Shown here: positions 41,228-49,193 of the stretch, piece after piece | Position numbering within the stretch: position 1 is the stretch's first letter | Layout of the letters: the number at the start of each line of letters is the position of its first letter | Origin: a virus | DNA: 56,300 nt | Virus record (IMG/VR): IMGVR_UViG_3300042447_000704 | Location: 1 to 56,300 of that record | Reading direction: 5' to 3' (one strand) | Program-made: the position numbers and the translations under genes | Notes under the pieces: model-generated | Databases searched by the model: none | The model's input: only the letters and a program-made list of their open reading frames with translations | Told to the model about the DNA's origin: nothing

Positions 41228-41907
41228 CAGGCAGCGGCAGCAGCACGAGGCGGACGACCGCCCACGTTGGCGGTGTTCGGGCTGGTGATCTGATTGACTT
41301 TGTTGCCCAGACCCAGCGCGTTCATGAACTGCTGGTAATGAGCTTGTGCGCGCTGCGCATTACCTGCGTACTCACTGTCTTTTGAGAACGCCCGATAGCA
41401 GATGTAGTCAACAATCGCCCCGGTGTAGATGTCCTCTTGCGAAAGCGGGGTGGACAGAACGGAGATGTCAGTCGGTGTTTGCCCGTAGACGATCTCAATC
41501 TGATGGCCCGCAGTGGCCGGCGGATACACGTAGTACTGGCGCGGGTTGCGCTCGTCGTACATGAAGTGCTTAACGACTGCTGAAGCCGTCTCGGTGTGCC
41601 AGTCGGGCTTTTGTGCGTCGAGAATCTCGCGCTCGACAACCCGAATCGCTTTGCCTGCCGCACCAGACGGCATGTTCCGAGTCACGTCAATAAGACGAAC
41701 ACCGTCACTCGGCAGTGCGTATCGAGTACCGCCACCAGTCAGCGTGACAGTGGAAGTGGTTGCGTACAGGTCTGGGCGGGCGATTGAAATTTCGCGCCGC
41801 GCGTCGTTCAGATAGCGCAGCAACTCTTCTTGCGGCCACCGAACATTTGTTTGGTCTTGAATGATGTCGGATGCACGAAGCAGGACATCGGATACCGTCA
41901 GGGCCAT
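41227..41907 (-). CDS. DUF6682-like adaptor protein, 226 aa
   Basis: Begins LTVSDVLLRASDIIQDQTNVRW and has EELLRYLNDARREISIARPD, VRLIDVTRNM and YYVYPPATAGHQIEIVYG, the order I associate with the phage adaptor family DUF6682. Such proteins form the ring that joins portal to tail nozzle. ATG 41905-41907 follows GAGGTAACG. It lies just past the capsid-gene hairpin and opens the connector group. Confidence 0.7.
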   Translation of the reverse strand: MALTVSDVLLRASDIIQDQTNVRWPQEELLRYLNDARREISIARPDLYATTSTVTLTGGGTRYALPSDGVRLIDVTRNMPSGAAGKAIRVVEREILDAQKPDWHTETASAVVKHFMYDERNPRQYYVYPPATAGHQIEIVYGQTPTDISVLSTPLSQEDIYTGAIVDYICYRAFSKDSEYAGNAQRAQAHYQQFMNALGLGNKVNQITSPNTANVGGRPPRAAAAA

Positions 41908-41927
41908 TCGTTACCTCACTAATAACC

Positions 41928-41949
41928 GGAGAGGGCCGAAGCCCCCTCC
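41928..41949 (-). terminator. UUCG-capped hairpin after the capsid gene
   Basis: On the leftward strand the stem GGAGGGGGC, loop TTCG, stem GCCCTCTCC has nine pairs (one G-U). It lies ten bases past the capsid stop. The following bases (GGTTATTAG) are not a strong U-tract, so it may thin rather than stop transcription, helping the capsid message to be more abundant than downstream genes. Confidence 0.75.
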
Positions 41950-41958
41950 GTTACATCA

Positions 41959-42993
41959 TCACTTCGAGACCAGAGACTCAACGAGTGCCTTAGGCGTAAC
42001 GACTTTGTAGCCGTACACGTTCAGGCCGCGCATGATGTCGCCGAAGGTCGCAGTCGAACGAAGCGTCTCGACTTTGGTGACTTGCGAAGCGAAGGTCAGA
42101 CCTTCTTTGACGCCAGCGAAGACGCTGTATCCGGTCTTTGCGGTGCCGCCGTTGGTGTCGGTGGTGGCGGTGACCTTAGGCAGCAGGTTCGACACGTAGA
42201 CCGTGAAGCGGTCGATGGTTCCGACCTGACCGTTACGAGCAATCGAAGTTGCATCGCCGGACACGTACACGTTCTTCAGATCGCCCTTCTTCAGCATCGC
42301 GGCGAACCACGCGGGGACTACAACGAAGCGACCAGACTCGGGCAGGTTCTGCTCATCCATCGCCTGACCGAGGTCGAGCAGATGATCGAGAGGAGTGCGC
42401 TTAGTGCTGGTTGCGCCGGAGCCAGCCGAGGAGGCCGGGTCGATAGCAACAGCGATTGCGCTTGCGCCAGTGGCGTTGTAGAAGCCCAGCGGCAGGTCGC
42501 CAGAGATGCGACCACCCAGAGGCGATGCCTTCGAGACACCACGATTGTTCGATGCCTCAGCGCCGCCAACGATACCGGCAAGCACATTGGTGTCGATCTT
42601 GATCTTCATCTGCTGAGCAGCGTCATTCGAGAAGATGTCCATCAGACGCAGGTCTGCTTGAGTCTTGTCGATGTCGTCAGCAACCACCGAGAAATAGTGG
42701 CCCTTGTCGATGTTCAGTTCGACAACCGAAGTCGCCGGAACTTCGCTGGTCAGGGTGAGGCCTTTGGTGTAGTCGTTGATCGTGATCGACGGAACGGTAC
42801 GGATCTTGACTTTGTCGCCCTGATCTTTGATCTCGCCTTCCCAGTCGGTATTGGCGATCGCAGACAGAACGGTGCTGTCGTAGAATTTTTGCTGCAACTT
42901 GCCCGACCAAATTTCGGGGATGAACTTACCAACGTAGCCGTCGGTGGTTCCTTGACCGGAACCGTAGTAGTTACTTGAGACTGGAATCGACAT
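41959..42993 (-). CDS. Major capsid protein, 344 aa
   Basis: Opens with TTDGYVGKFIPEIWSGKLQQ and has VKIRTVPSITINDYTKG, KGHYFSVVADDIDKTQADL, IDTNVLAGIVGG and GRFVVVPAWFAAMLKKGD, typical of an HK97-fold coat: extended N-arm, long helix and E-loop-like region, central domain. It follows a scaffold gene and precedes adaptors, the usual order. AAAGG lies before ATG 42991-42993. It builds the icosahedral head. It is followed by a strong hairpin. Confidence 0.9.
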   Translation of the reverse strand: MSIPVSSNYYGSGQGTTDGYVGKFIPEIWSGKLQQKFYDSTVLSAIANTDWEGEIKDQGDKVKIRTVPSITINDYTKGLTLTSEVPATSVVELNIDKGHYFSVVADDIDKTQADLRLMDIFSNDAAQQMKIKIDTNVLAGIVGGAEASNNRGVSKASPLGGRISGDLPLGFYNATGASAIAVAIDPASSAGSGATSTKRTPLDHLLDLGQAMDEQNLPESGRFVVVPAWFAAMLKKGDLKNVYVSGDATSIARNGQVGTIDRFTVYVSNLLPKVTATTDTNGGTAKTGYSVFAGVKEGLTFASQVTKVETLRSTATFGDIMRGLNVYGYKVVTPKALVESLVSK

Positions 42994-43022
42994 GATTTAC
43001 CTTTCATGCCGCACTCACGGGG

Positions 43023-43880
43023 CTACCGTTGTCGGATTCGGCCCTCGCGTCCTGCGGCGAAGAGTTCCTGATCAATCCGATCCGCTTCCGCTGGTGAATA
43101 GAGACCCCTACGTCGATCAGCAAAGAACTGATTGATTTCGTCGGTCGTCCAAATCTTCTTGCCCGGAGGTGGCGCGCTGACACGTGTTGTCTGCGGCTCA
43201 ACAAGCGGTTCAAGAACACTCGCGTCTGCTGGCTCGGCTCTTTGTTCGCCGCCAAACGCGTTGAAGAAGTTCGCAACTCGCCACGAGTCGTTTGAGTTCA
43301 CTGCCTCATCGAAGACCTCCTGACGCACCCGACCACTGAATGGATCGATGCCGGCGAGCCACGTAAGGAACTCTTTGTCCTCGTTGGTACGCTCCCAGTG
43401 AGGAGCCTTCGCTGCCAGTTCGTTGTAGAAGCGGTCTCGCTTGATACGTGCGGTCTCTTCGCGAAGCTGTTCGACCTGCGCTTTGATGTTCCCAACGTCT
43501 TCAGGAACAACCTCAGCTGCGGCCCGCTTCACAAAGTCAGTGAACTCTTCGCCGTATTCCGTAATCTCCTCGGGCTTTAGCTTCGAGGGCTTAGGCGGCG
43601 CAGCGCTCGCTTGTGACTCAGCAAGTGCAAGCTTTTCCTTCAGTTCACGTATCTCAGCTGCGAGACGGGGCACTTCAGCCGAGTACTTCCCTGACAGGAC
43701 TTCCCATTTCCGTTTGAACGAAGCGTCATCAGGTTCAGGCGCTGCCTGTTCCTTAGGTGCCTCAACGGGCTCGGGAGCCTTTGCTTCTACTTCGGGAGCC
43801 GATTCATCGGTATTCCCATAAAGCTGGCGGTGCAGGTCTTCCGCACGGCGTGCTTGTTCTTCAACTGCTTTAGGCAGCAT
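43023..43880 (-). CDS. Scaffolding protein, 285 aa
   Basis: Acidic, Glu/Ala/Pro-rich protein with a coiled-coil centre (EVPRLAAEIRELKEKLALAE and NIKAQVEQLREETARI) and a charged helical end (ADRIDQELFAAGREGRIRQR), the standard make-up of phage scaffolds. It lies directly upstream of the capsid gene. ATG 43878-43880 follows GGAGAG; a TTG one codon earlier is also open. It should guide coat assembly and leave the head before packaging. Confidence 0.85.
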   Translation of the reverse strand: MLPKAVEEQARRAEDLHRQLYGNTDESAPEVEAKAPEPVEAPKEQAAPEPDDASFKRKWEVLSGKYSAEVPRLAAEIRELKEKLALAESQASAAPPKPSKLKPEEITEYGEEFTDFVKRAAAEVVPEDVGNIKAQVEQLREETARIKRDRFYNELAAKAPHWERTNEDKEFLTWLAGIDPFSGRVRQEVFDEAVNSNDSWRVANFFNAFGGEQRAEPADASVLEPLVEPQTTRVSAPPPGKKIWTTDEINQFFADRRRGLYSPAEADRIDQELFAAGREGRIRQR

Positions 43881-43883
43881 CAA

Positions 43884-44011
43884 TCTCTCCGTGAGCCGTT
43901 TTGGGGTCGATCAAGCCCGTTTGGGTATTTGTTCGTTGCCCGCAGGTATTCACTGTGGTCGCGTAAAGTTCCCGAGGAAGCGAGCGCCCCCGTATTTCCT
44001 CGGCTGCTCCG
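43884..44011. other. Gap before the scaffold gene
   Basis: The only longer gap among the packaging and capsid genes, 128 bases. It holds the paired hairpins described at 43972-44020 and then an A/T-rich segment. A dedicated promoter for scaffold and capsid genes could lie here, but no clear -35/-10 pair is seen. Confidence 0.35.
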
Positions 44012-44020
44012 CTACGGAGC
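43972..44020 (-). terminator. Two adjacent hairpins between the 62-aa gene and the scaffold
   Basis: CCGAGGAA (43972-43979) pairs with TTCCTCGG (43996-44003). Next to it GCTCCG (44006-44011) pairs with CGGAGC (44015-44020) around a three-base loop that includes the stop of the 62-residue gene. They can act as terminator or RNA-processing site for the leftward transcript. Confidence 0.55.
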
Positions 44021-44200
44021 GAGGTCTTTCAGGATTTCAGTCAGCGTGGCAACGCACCCTTGCAATCGGTGCGTCCCTACGGTGTCCTGCCTGTAGACCA
44101 ATTCCTCTGTTCGGGACTGCAACAACTCGCGCAGCCCCTTCAAAACTTCTTCGTAGTCGCTGTTCCCACGAAGCCTGCGAACAGCTTCTTCAAACTTCAC
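44012..44200 (-). CDS. Small helical protein, 62 aa, unknown
   Basis: GTG 44198-44200 overlaps the upstream stop. All-helical and charged (KFEEAVRRLRG, YEEVLKGLRELLQSRTEELV). It may be a small head or packaging factor; no family known. Its stop lies in the loop of a hairpin. Confidence 0.65.
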   Translation of the reverse strand: MKFEEAVRRLRGNSDYEEVLKGLRELLQSRTEELVYRQDTVGTHRLQGCVATLTEILKDLAP

Positions 44201-44547
44201 TTCTTGAATGACTGCCTCTGCCAGCTGCTATCAGAGCAATCCATCACGTTCCCGACGTATCCGCCATTGGCGTAGCCAACAACGCCGCCGCGAGCCATTG
44301 CCGCAACCTGCTCGTTTTTCTCCGGATCGACTACGGTTGCTGATGCCAACATACTGTCGGTTGACGCCATATCCGGTCTTAGGCTCGGCTTCATGCCGGC
44401 GCGCAGTTGCTCGGCCTGAGCGGAACGAAGGTTAGTCAGGGCGGCGTCGTACTTCTCAAGACGTGCCTCGCGCTCTTTGTTGCGCTTACCTTCTTTGTAA
44501 GCAGCGCCGGCTGCGGCCAACCCACCCAGAATTCCGATTGCACTCAC
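44197..44547 (-). CDS. Small virion-associated protein, 116 aa
   Basis: Hydrophobic Ala/Gly start (AIGILGGLAAAGAAYKEG), a charged helix (KRNKEREARLEKYDAALTNL) and a GGVVGYANGGYVG stretch like those in other small phage head proteins. GTG 44545-44547 overlaps the portal stop. Its place after the portal gene suggests a head-internal or neck protein; function unknown. Confidence 0.65.
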   Translation of the reverse strand: MSAIGILGGLAAAGAAYKEGKRNKEREARLEKYDAALTNLRSAQAEQLRAGMKPSLRPDMASTDSMLASATVVDPEKNEQVAAMARGGVVGYANGGYVGNVMDCSDSSWQRQSFKK

Positions 44548-46454
44548 TCTGGAGCCCCTTGCTGTTGCGCCGTCTGAGCCATCTGCTGTTGTGCAGCGGC
44601 CTGCTCTTGCATCAGGCGTTTAATTTCCTCGGGGGCGGGAACCACTTTGTCGACATCAATGTTCAGTGTCTTAGCCTGCTCTCTCAGCAAGTAAGCCCTG
44701 CGCTCGGGCGTGACAATCTGGGTATCGACGGGGTTCAGCACAGAGGCGAGGAATTCAGTACGCCTAGCGTGAATTTGATCCTTCATTAGAGTAGCTACCA
44801 CGCCCGTTGCGACGATCTGCGCATCCGCCTTGATGGACGGATCTTTGTCGTAAATCATCAGGTGGTTGTACAGGCGGGTAAGCGTTTCGGTGACCCCGCC
44901 GTCAAGTGCGAGAATCGCCGACTTGATTCCTTTGGCCGCGTTTTCCATCAGCATACTTAGGCCAGATGCTGTGCGCCCTGCTCCGCTGACAGCGCTCGAT
45001 CCGTAGACGTAGTTCGGCACGCCAGTCACTTCGTCTGCCACCTTTTGAAAGTACGTGTAGACGTTCAGCAGAGGCTCTGCATTCATATTCGGCTGCCAGA
45101 AACGAACAGCCGGCTGGCCGGAGCCGCTACGGTCAGCAGTGGTCTGCCAGATTCCCCACGGCACCATCTCAGTGATCTGCTGGCCCTTTGCTAACCTGTC
45201 CACGCTGATCTCAGCCTGCGGGCCGGATGCCAGACTCATGTTGTTTGCAAGAGCGCGTGCAGCTGCATTGCACATCGACTGGATGTCGCGCATCAGTTCG
45301 GGCAGGGCCTTACCAGCGAATGCGCCGGGGATCGTCTCCCAGCACTCTTTGGAGTACGGACGGCGGCCCAGAGGGTCCTGATTCAGCCTGCAAAGGATGA
45401 CGTGAGGGCCAAACATCCACGCGTTGACCTCGTACTCCCTGTAGGGCTCTACGTCCTTCATGCCCCACTCCCTGAGCATCGAGCCCGAAACAGATCCCCA
45501 GAAGTTGATGCCCTCAATGAGGTCTGTAGAGGAGTTGGCGTAAGAAGAGCGGCCCTTGAGCATCGTCTGTTCAACATCGCTGAACAGGTACTCGCGTAGT
45601 CCACCGCGCCCATAGGCGTCGATTGCCGCCTCGACTTCGCTGTTGTTCACGCCCGGCATGTCGATCATTGCCGCCAGAGCAGCGCGGGTCATCTTGATTC
45701 TTTCGATGAAGTAGCCCTCTTGAGGGTTTGTAGCGTTCGGGGACCAGAAGGCGTCGTAGGGGTTGATACGCTCGAAGTCCAAAGCCACCACTTCATCGAC
45801 GACGGGCTTGAAATTCTTCGACCACTTCAGCTGCCGGCGGCGACGAACGATCGGGCCCTTCAGGATCGAGAACGGGTAGGTAGTGAAGTCGTATATCAGT
45901 TCGGATATGACTTTGGCCCAGCCCGATTCTTCTAGGATGTCGTCCATACGGCTGATCATCCGGCCAGTCGCTTCGCGCGTTTGCTCGCCAATCTTTTTGG
46001 TGACCTCGGAATAGATTTCATCCATCCGCAGTTCGATCACATCGGGGCTGATCGTCATCCCCTGAGACTGGACTTCCATCGCCTCGCGCACAACGGTCGA
46101 GATGATCCCCTCTCGGAACTCAGGAGGAACGGATGGCTCTGTGGTCGGGGTCAGCGACCACGTCCGGTCAGACGACAGCATCACGTCTTTGATCCAGCTT
46201 TCAGCTGCTCGGCACTTAACGTCGGTCAGCATCATGAAGATGTCTGTTCCGCCCTGCTCGGAGATTTCCATCCGCTTGTCTGGGTCGTACTCGCCCCGAC
46301 GCTGGCGCTCACAGCGCAGTAGACGCTCCGTCAAAACCTGCTTTGCGGTCTTAGCTTCATCCCAGCACTTATCGATATAGGCTGACAAAGACCCAATGAT
46401 CTCGGCAGGGATGTCCATCGCCTGCGGGGGGCGTCCCAAACTGGTCTGCAACAT
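44544..46454 (-). CDS. Portal protein, 636 aa
   Basis: Size and position (between large terminase and scaffold) are those of a podovirus portal. The sequence has EQGGTDIFMMLTDVKCRAAESWIKD-type segments, VVALDFERINPYDAFWSPNA, a long helical centre and a Gln-rich C-terminus (AAAQQQMAQTAQQQGAPE) that may form the barrel entering the head. It is the dodecameric gate for DNA packaging and ejection. ATG 46452-46454 lies shortly past the TerL stop. Family assignment is by layout and pattern. Confidence 0.88.
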   Translation of the reverse strand: MLQTSLGRPPQAMDIPAEIIGSLSAYIDKCWDEAKTAKQVLTERLLRCERQRRGEYDPDKRMEISEQGGTDIFMMLTDVKCRAAESWIKDVMLSSDRTWSLTPTTEPSVPPEFREGIISTVVREAMEVQSQGMTISPDVIELRMDEIYSEVTKKIGEQTREATGRMISRMDDILEESGWAKVISELIYDFTTYPFSILKGPIVRRRRQLKWSKNFKPVVDEVVALDFERINPYDAFWSPNATNPQEGYFIERIKMTRAALAAMIDMPGVNNSEVEAAIDAYGRGGLREYLFSDVEQTMLKGRSSYANSSTDLIEGINFWGSVSGSMLREWGMKDVEPYREYEVNAWMFGPHVILCRLNQDPLGRRPYSKECWETIPGAFAGKALPELMRDIQSMCNAAARALANNMSLASGPQAEISVDRLAKGQQITEMVPWGIWQTTADRSGSGQPAVRFWQPNMNAEPLLNVYTYFQKVADEVTGVPNYVYGSSAVSGAGRTASGLSMLMENAAKGIKSAILALDGGVTETLTRLYNHLMIYDKDPSIKADAQIVATGVVATLMKDQIHARRTEFLASVLNPVDTQIVTPERRAYLLREQAKTLNIDVDKVVPAPEEIKRLMQEQAAAQQQMAQTAQQQGAPE

Positions 46455-46470
46455 TTGCTGTCCCTAAGAT

Positions 46471-47913
46471 TTACGCCCACGCGGCGCGTCGTTTTTGGAT
46501 TGGCTGGGCCCGGACGGGGTTCATCTCTGCTCGCATCTGCAAACAGCCGTACTGGAGGGCGTCGTGAACGTGACTGAACTTGTCTTTGACGGGGCGGTCT
46601 TTGAACTTCGTTGCGCCAGACGCGCGGATTCGCTCGTATCGGTAGCCGCCGTTGAATCCCTTACGGAGCATTCGGCACTTCTCATCGAGCAAGAAGCCGG
46701 GCTCGCCGCCCGCCGCTCTTTGAAGGAAGAAGGCAACGGACTCGCGTCTGGCAACGAACTCATTGGTCGCAGCTGGCTCGCAAACCATCCCCATCTCCAA
46801 CAACTCCTGCATGCAGGTCTTCTCATTGGTCTGGGAGCGGATCGTTCCAGCTGGGTCGCCACACGCCTCGATACGGAAGCCGGAGTAATTGGCCTGAATC
46901 TCCGGGACAACCACCTCCGAGTAGAACTGGCGGATGCCCATATCCTCGGAGACAAGCTCGTTCAAAACTAGAAGTTGCCCCCTCGGAGACATCTGCAAGA
47001 ACGTGCAAGCAGGGGTAAGACCAAAGTCGAACGACAGGACGATTGGCAGGCCTCTAATGGGCTCCAAAGGGGCTTTGGCGAAGTGGAAGTCTTCCTTCCA
47101 TTCCGGATAGACGGGCTTGCCGTCCATAGTTGTTCCGTACGTCCCGCAAAGGAAGACTCGAATCCAGTCCTCAGTCTTTCCTGCGACCTGCCTTAGGTAG
47201 TACTCGTACCCGTTTGGCAGGTTGTGCGCGTTCTCAGCAGCGGAGTTCGGCAGGTATTCCCCGAAGGTCGGGCTCTCATCGTCGGCGTCGAAGTACAACC
47301 CGCCGGGCTGCTTAAAGAGCTTGTAGCCTTTGGGCTTGTCTTCTTCAAAGATTTTGTACCACCAGCTGTCGTCGTCAGGTGGGTTGGTGTCCAGAATGAC
47401 GCCGGTCCACGTCGGGCCACCATTTCGGAGGGCGGGATATCGGCCAACCCGCTGGGTCAACATATCGAGGACCGCCTTCTCCATCAGCCCAGCCTCATTC
47501 ATCCACGCGCCCGTCAACTCCAGAGAGCGCATCTTTCCGGCGTCGTCTGGGCGGTCCATAGCTAAGAACAGCACCTCGATGTCCAGACCCGTACCGTCTC
47601 CGATATCACCGATTGATATCGTCGAAGTGATGGGGCTGTCCCACTTCATCGTGCAGATGGGCCCGAACCAGTCGGTCCACGTCTTGATGGTCGTGCTTTT
47701 TAGCTCTGGGTAGGTCGACCTCAGGATCGCCCATCGAGAGCTTCTGCGACCATCGGGGCCCGGCTTTTGCTCGAGGGCGCGTGTCAGGATCTCGACGCAA
47801 CAGGACGAGCTTTTGCCTGACCCTACGGGCCCCATCAGTCCCCTGACAAAGCTGTTGTCAGCGTGGAATGACTTTGCGACCTCGCCGGGCGGCTGGTAGG
47901 CAACTAAGCTCAC
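46471..47913 (-). CDS. terL: Terminase large subunit, 480 aa
   Basis: ATPase half: Walker A at about 28-36 (GPVGSGKSS) and an acidic strand ending in WMNEAG. Nuclease half: SFDFGLTPAC with the first metal Asp and KFSHVHDALQYG near the end. It pumps DNA into the head and cuts it at headful. GTG 47911-47913 overlaps the HNH gene stop. Several short unknown genes lie between it and the small subunit, which is unusual, since the two are often adjacent. Confidence 0.93.
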   Translation of the reverse strand: MSLVAYQPPGEVAKSFHADNSFVRGLMGPVGSGKSSSCCVEILTRALEQKPGPDGRRSSRWAILRSTYPELKSTTIKTWTDWFGPICTMKWDSPITSTISIGDIGDGTGLDIEVLFLAMDRPDDAGKMRSLELTGAWMNEAGLMEKAVLDMLTQRVGRYPALRNGGPTWTGVILDTNPPDDDSWWYKIFEEDKPKGYKLFKQPGGLYFDADDESPTFGEYLPNSAAENAHNLPNGYEYYLRQVAGKTEDWIRVFLCGTYGTTMDGKPVYPEWKEDFHFAKAPLEPIRGLPIVLSFDFGLTPACTFLQMSPRGQLLVLNELVSEDMGIRQFYSEVVVPEIQANYSGFRIEACGDPAGTIRSQTNEKTCMQELLEMGMVCEPAATNEFVARRESVAFFLQRAAGGEPGFLLDEKCRMLRKGFNGGYRYERIRASGATKFKDRPVKDKFSHVHDALQYGCLQMRAEMNPVRAQPIQKRRAAWA

Positions 47914-48128
47914 TTGTCGCTCATGTTCTTTCGCGGAGACCGCAGGCGCAGATTGCCAGTCGTGGACTTCCCGCCCTTTCGGATTGGAGTCTTGTGGTCA
48001 ATGTGCATGCCGTCTCGGTCTATGCCTTTTTGGTCATAAAGCCGTCGGGCTTTCTGTCGCTCCAGCTGGTCATCGGTCTCGCCGCGACGCTTCTGTAGCT
48101 GGTACTCGTGCTTCCAATCCCGCTTCAT
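47910..48128 (-). CDS. Small HNH-type endonuclease, 72 aa
   Basis: MHIDHKTPIRKGGKSTTGNL followed by RLRSPRKNMSDK matches the beta-beta-alpha metal core of HNH enzymes (IDH, N, N). The N-terminal 35 residues are helical and basic. HNH proteins beside the terminase often assist DNA cutting in packaging. ATG 48126-48128 in a TGATG overlap; longer frames upstream are shadows. GTGA links it to TerL. Confidence 0.85.
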   Translation of the reverse strand: MKRDWKHEYQLQKRRGETDDQLERQKARRLYDQKGIDRDGMHIDHKTPIRKGGKSTTGNLRLRSPRKNMSDK

Positions 48129-48376
48129 CAGCACTTCCACGCCCTGAGAGACTTGTTGATCCGGCTGTTCGGGTCTTTGGCGGTCTTTTCGCTCGTCAAC
48201 TTCTTCTTCATGCCTTCCATCCGAGCGCAAAAGCTGTCCTTGCGCGGGCCGCCTTCTGGCTGCGGTGGCTTCAGATTGCCGCCGGTTGATTTGTTGTAAG
48301 AGGAGCGCCCTTTGGCATTCAGTCCGCCATCGGGGTCTTTGCCCTCTTTGCGTGTCCACGCGGGTGTCTTGCTCAT
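48128..48376 (-). CDS. DUF6321-like phage protein, 82 aa
   Basis: Begins SKTPAWTRKEGKDPDGGLNA and continues KGRSSYNKSTGGNLKPPQPE and RKDSFCARMEGMKKKLTSEK, then NSRINKSLRAWKC. This is the known short phage domain DUF6321, of unknown role, Lys-rich and Gly-rich. It overlaps the upstream gene by ATGA at 48373-48376 and the HNH start by TGATG. Confidence 0.85.
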   Translation of the reverse strand: MSKTPAWTRKEGKDPDGGLNAKGRSSYNKSTGGNLKPPQPEGGPRKDSFCARMEGMKKKLTSEKTAKDPNSRINKSLRAWKC

Positions 48377-48726
48377 TTCTTGTAGTTCCACGGGTCAATA
48401 AGGCCGCCTCGGGCGAACTCTTTGCGCACAGACACACCAGCGCCCTTTGAATTCTTGAACCTGCTGGAGCCCTCAACAGAGACCCACGGCTCGACGCTGA
48501 CTCCATCGCCCACACGAACCGAAGTCGATGCCTTTGCGAACCCAGTAACTCCAGCAGGCCCGCCCTTACCACCAACAGCTATCAGCCTCGATGGGGGGCC
48601 GTCGGAGTCATCCTGATAGGAACCGACGTTGTCTCGCTCAGCAAGACGTTGGTTGATGGGGCGATCATCATCGGGGGCTTTCTTGCCTACGAATCCGCCC
48701 GAGTTCATCTTCTTCGGTCTAGCCAT
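48373..48726 (-). CDS. Phage protein near terminase, 117 aa
   Basis: Gly/Ser/Lys-rich protein, MARPKKMNSGGFVGKKAP at the start and KEFARGGLIDPWNYKK at the end; the centre has strands (TSVRVGDGVSVEPWVSVEG). It has no family name I know. It overlaps the gene before by eight bases and the next by four. Its place suggests a head or packaging factor. Confidence 0.65.
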   Translation of the reverse strand: MARPKKMNSGGFVGKKAPDDDRPINQRLAERDNVGSYQDDSDGPPSRLIAVGGKGGPAGVTGFAKASTSVRVGDGVSVEPWVSVEGSSRFKNSKGAGVSVRKEFARGGLIDPWNYKK

Positions 48727-48955
48727 CTCTGTACTCCGGTGGCAGATGCCTGCCTAACTTTTCGGCCCAATACGCGCTCTCGCAGTGCGTCGCATGCCAG
48801 AAGAACATCCAGTCCAACAACCTCACCAGAAGCCCCCACAGAGGCTCTGAGCGCCTCCTGTAGGCCCTTGCGGATAAAGACTCATCCGCATACCCGCCCA
48901 GCATCGCATTGAGCAATTGATCAATAGCCAGAGCCACGTTGAACAGGTAGCTCAT
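48719..48955 (-). CDS. Conserved phage protein, 78 aa
   Basis: FNVALAIDQLLNAMLGGYAD followed by ESLSARAYRR, FFWHATHCESAYWAEKL and LPPEYRD is an order I know from many short phage proteins found near terminase genes. Function unknown; the long amphipathic helix and HC motif suggest membrane contact or metal binding. Confidence 0.8.
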   Translation of the reverse strand: MSYLFNVALAIDQLLNAMLGGYADESLSARAYRRRSEPLWGLLVRLLDWMFFWHATHCESAYWAEKLGRHLPPEYRDG

Positions 48956-49184
48956 AGCGGGGGGCTGAAATTTTTAGACAGAGTCGGACTTTTGCAGAGC
49001 GAGTTCGCAATGGGTCCGATGGGGGGGTGGTCTGGTGCGAGAGCGACGTAGAGTGGTATGGAACCAACGCCCGCGCGCCTAGCCCATTTGGTCCCGCAGC
49101 CCACAGTCAGCGGCACACTAAGGCCGCGCGTGTAGCCCACAGTCAGCGGCGCTGCTAATACTGGGCTGCGCGTGTAGCCCACAA
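48956..49184. other. Non-coding gap after the small terminase
   Basis: No supported gene in about 230 bases. A frame of 76 codons exists leftward but its product is an artefact of the repeats (VGYTRxx twice). The stretch carries the GTAGCCCACAGTCAGC repeats described next and a six-pair hairpin at 49162-49181. Confidence 0.5.
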
Positions 49185-49193
49185 TCAGCCGGC
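49096..49193. repeat. Three direct repeats beside TerS, candidate pac site
   Basis: A 19-20 bp unit (GTAGCCCACAGTCAGCGGC) occurs at 49096-49114, 49132-49150 and 49174-49193, with spacing 36 and 42 bp; the third has two changes. The last overlaps the TerS stop. TerS recognition sites (pac) often consist of repeats in or beside the TerS gene. A hairpin TGGGCT-N8-AGCCCA lies at 49162-49181. Confidence 0.6.

Noticed and set aside
48952-49182. 76-codon leftward frame in the gap after TerS
   Set aside because: It consists of translated direct repeats (VGYTR twice) and has no ribosome site; more likely a pac-like region.
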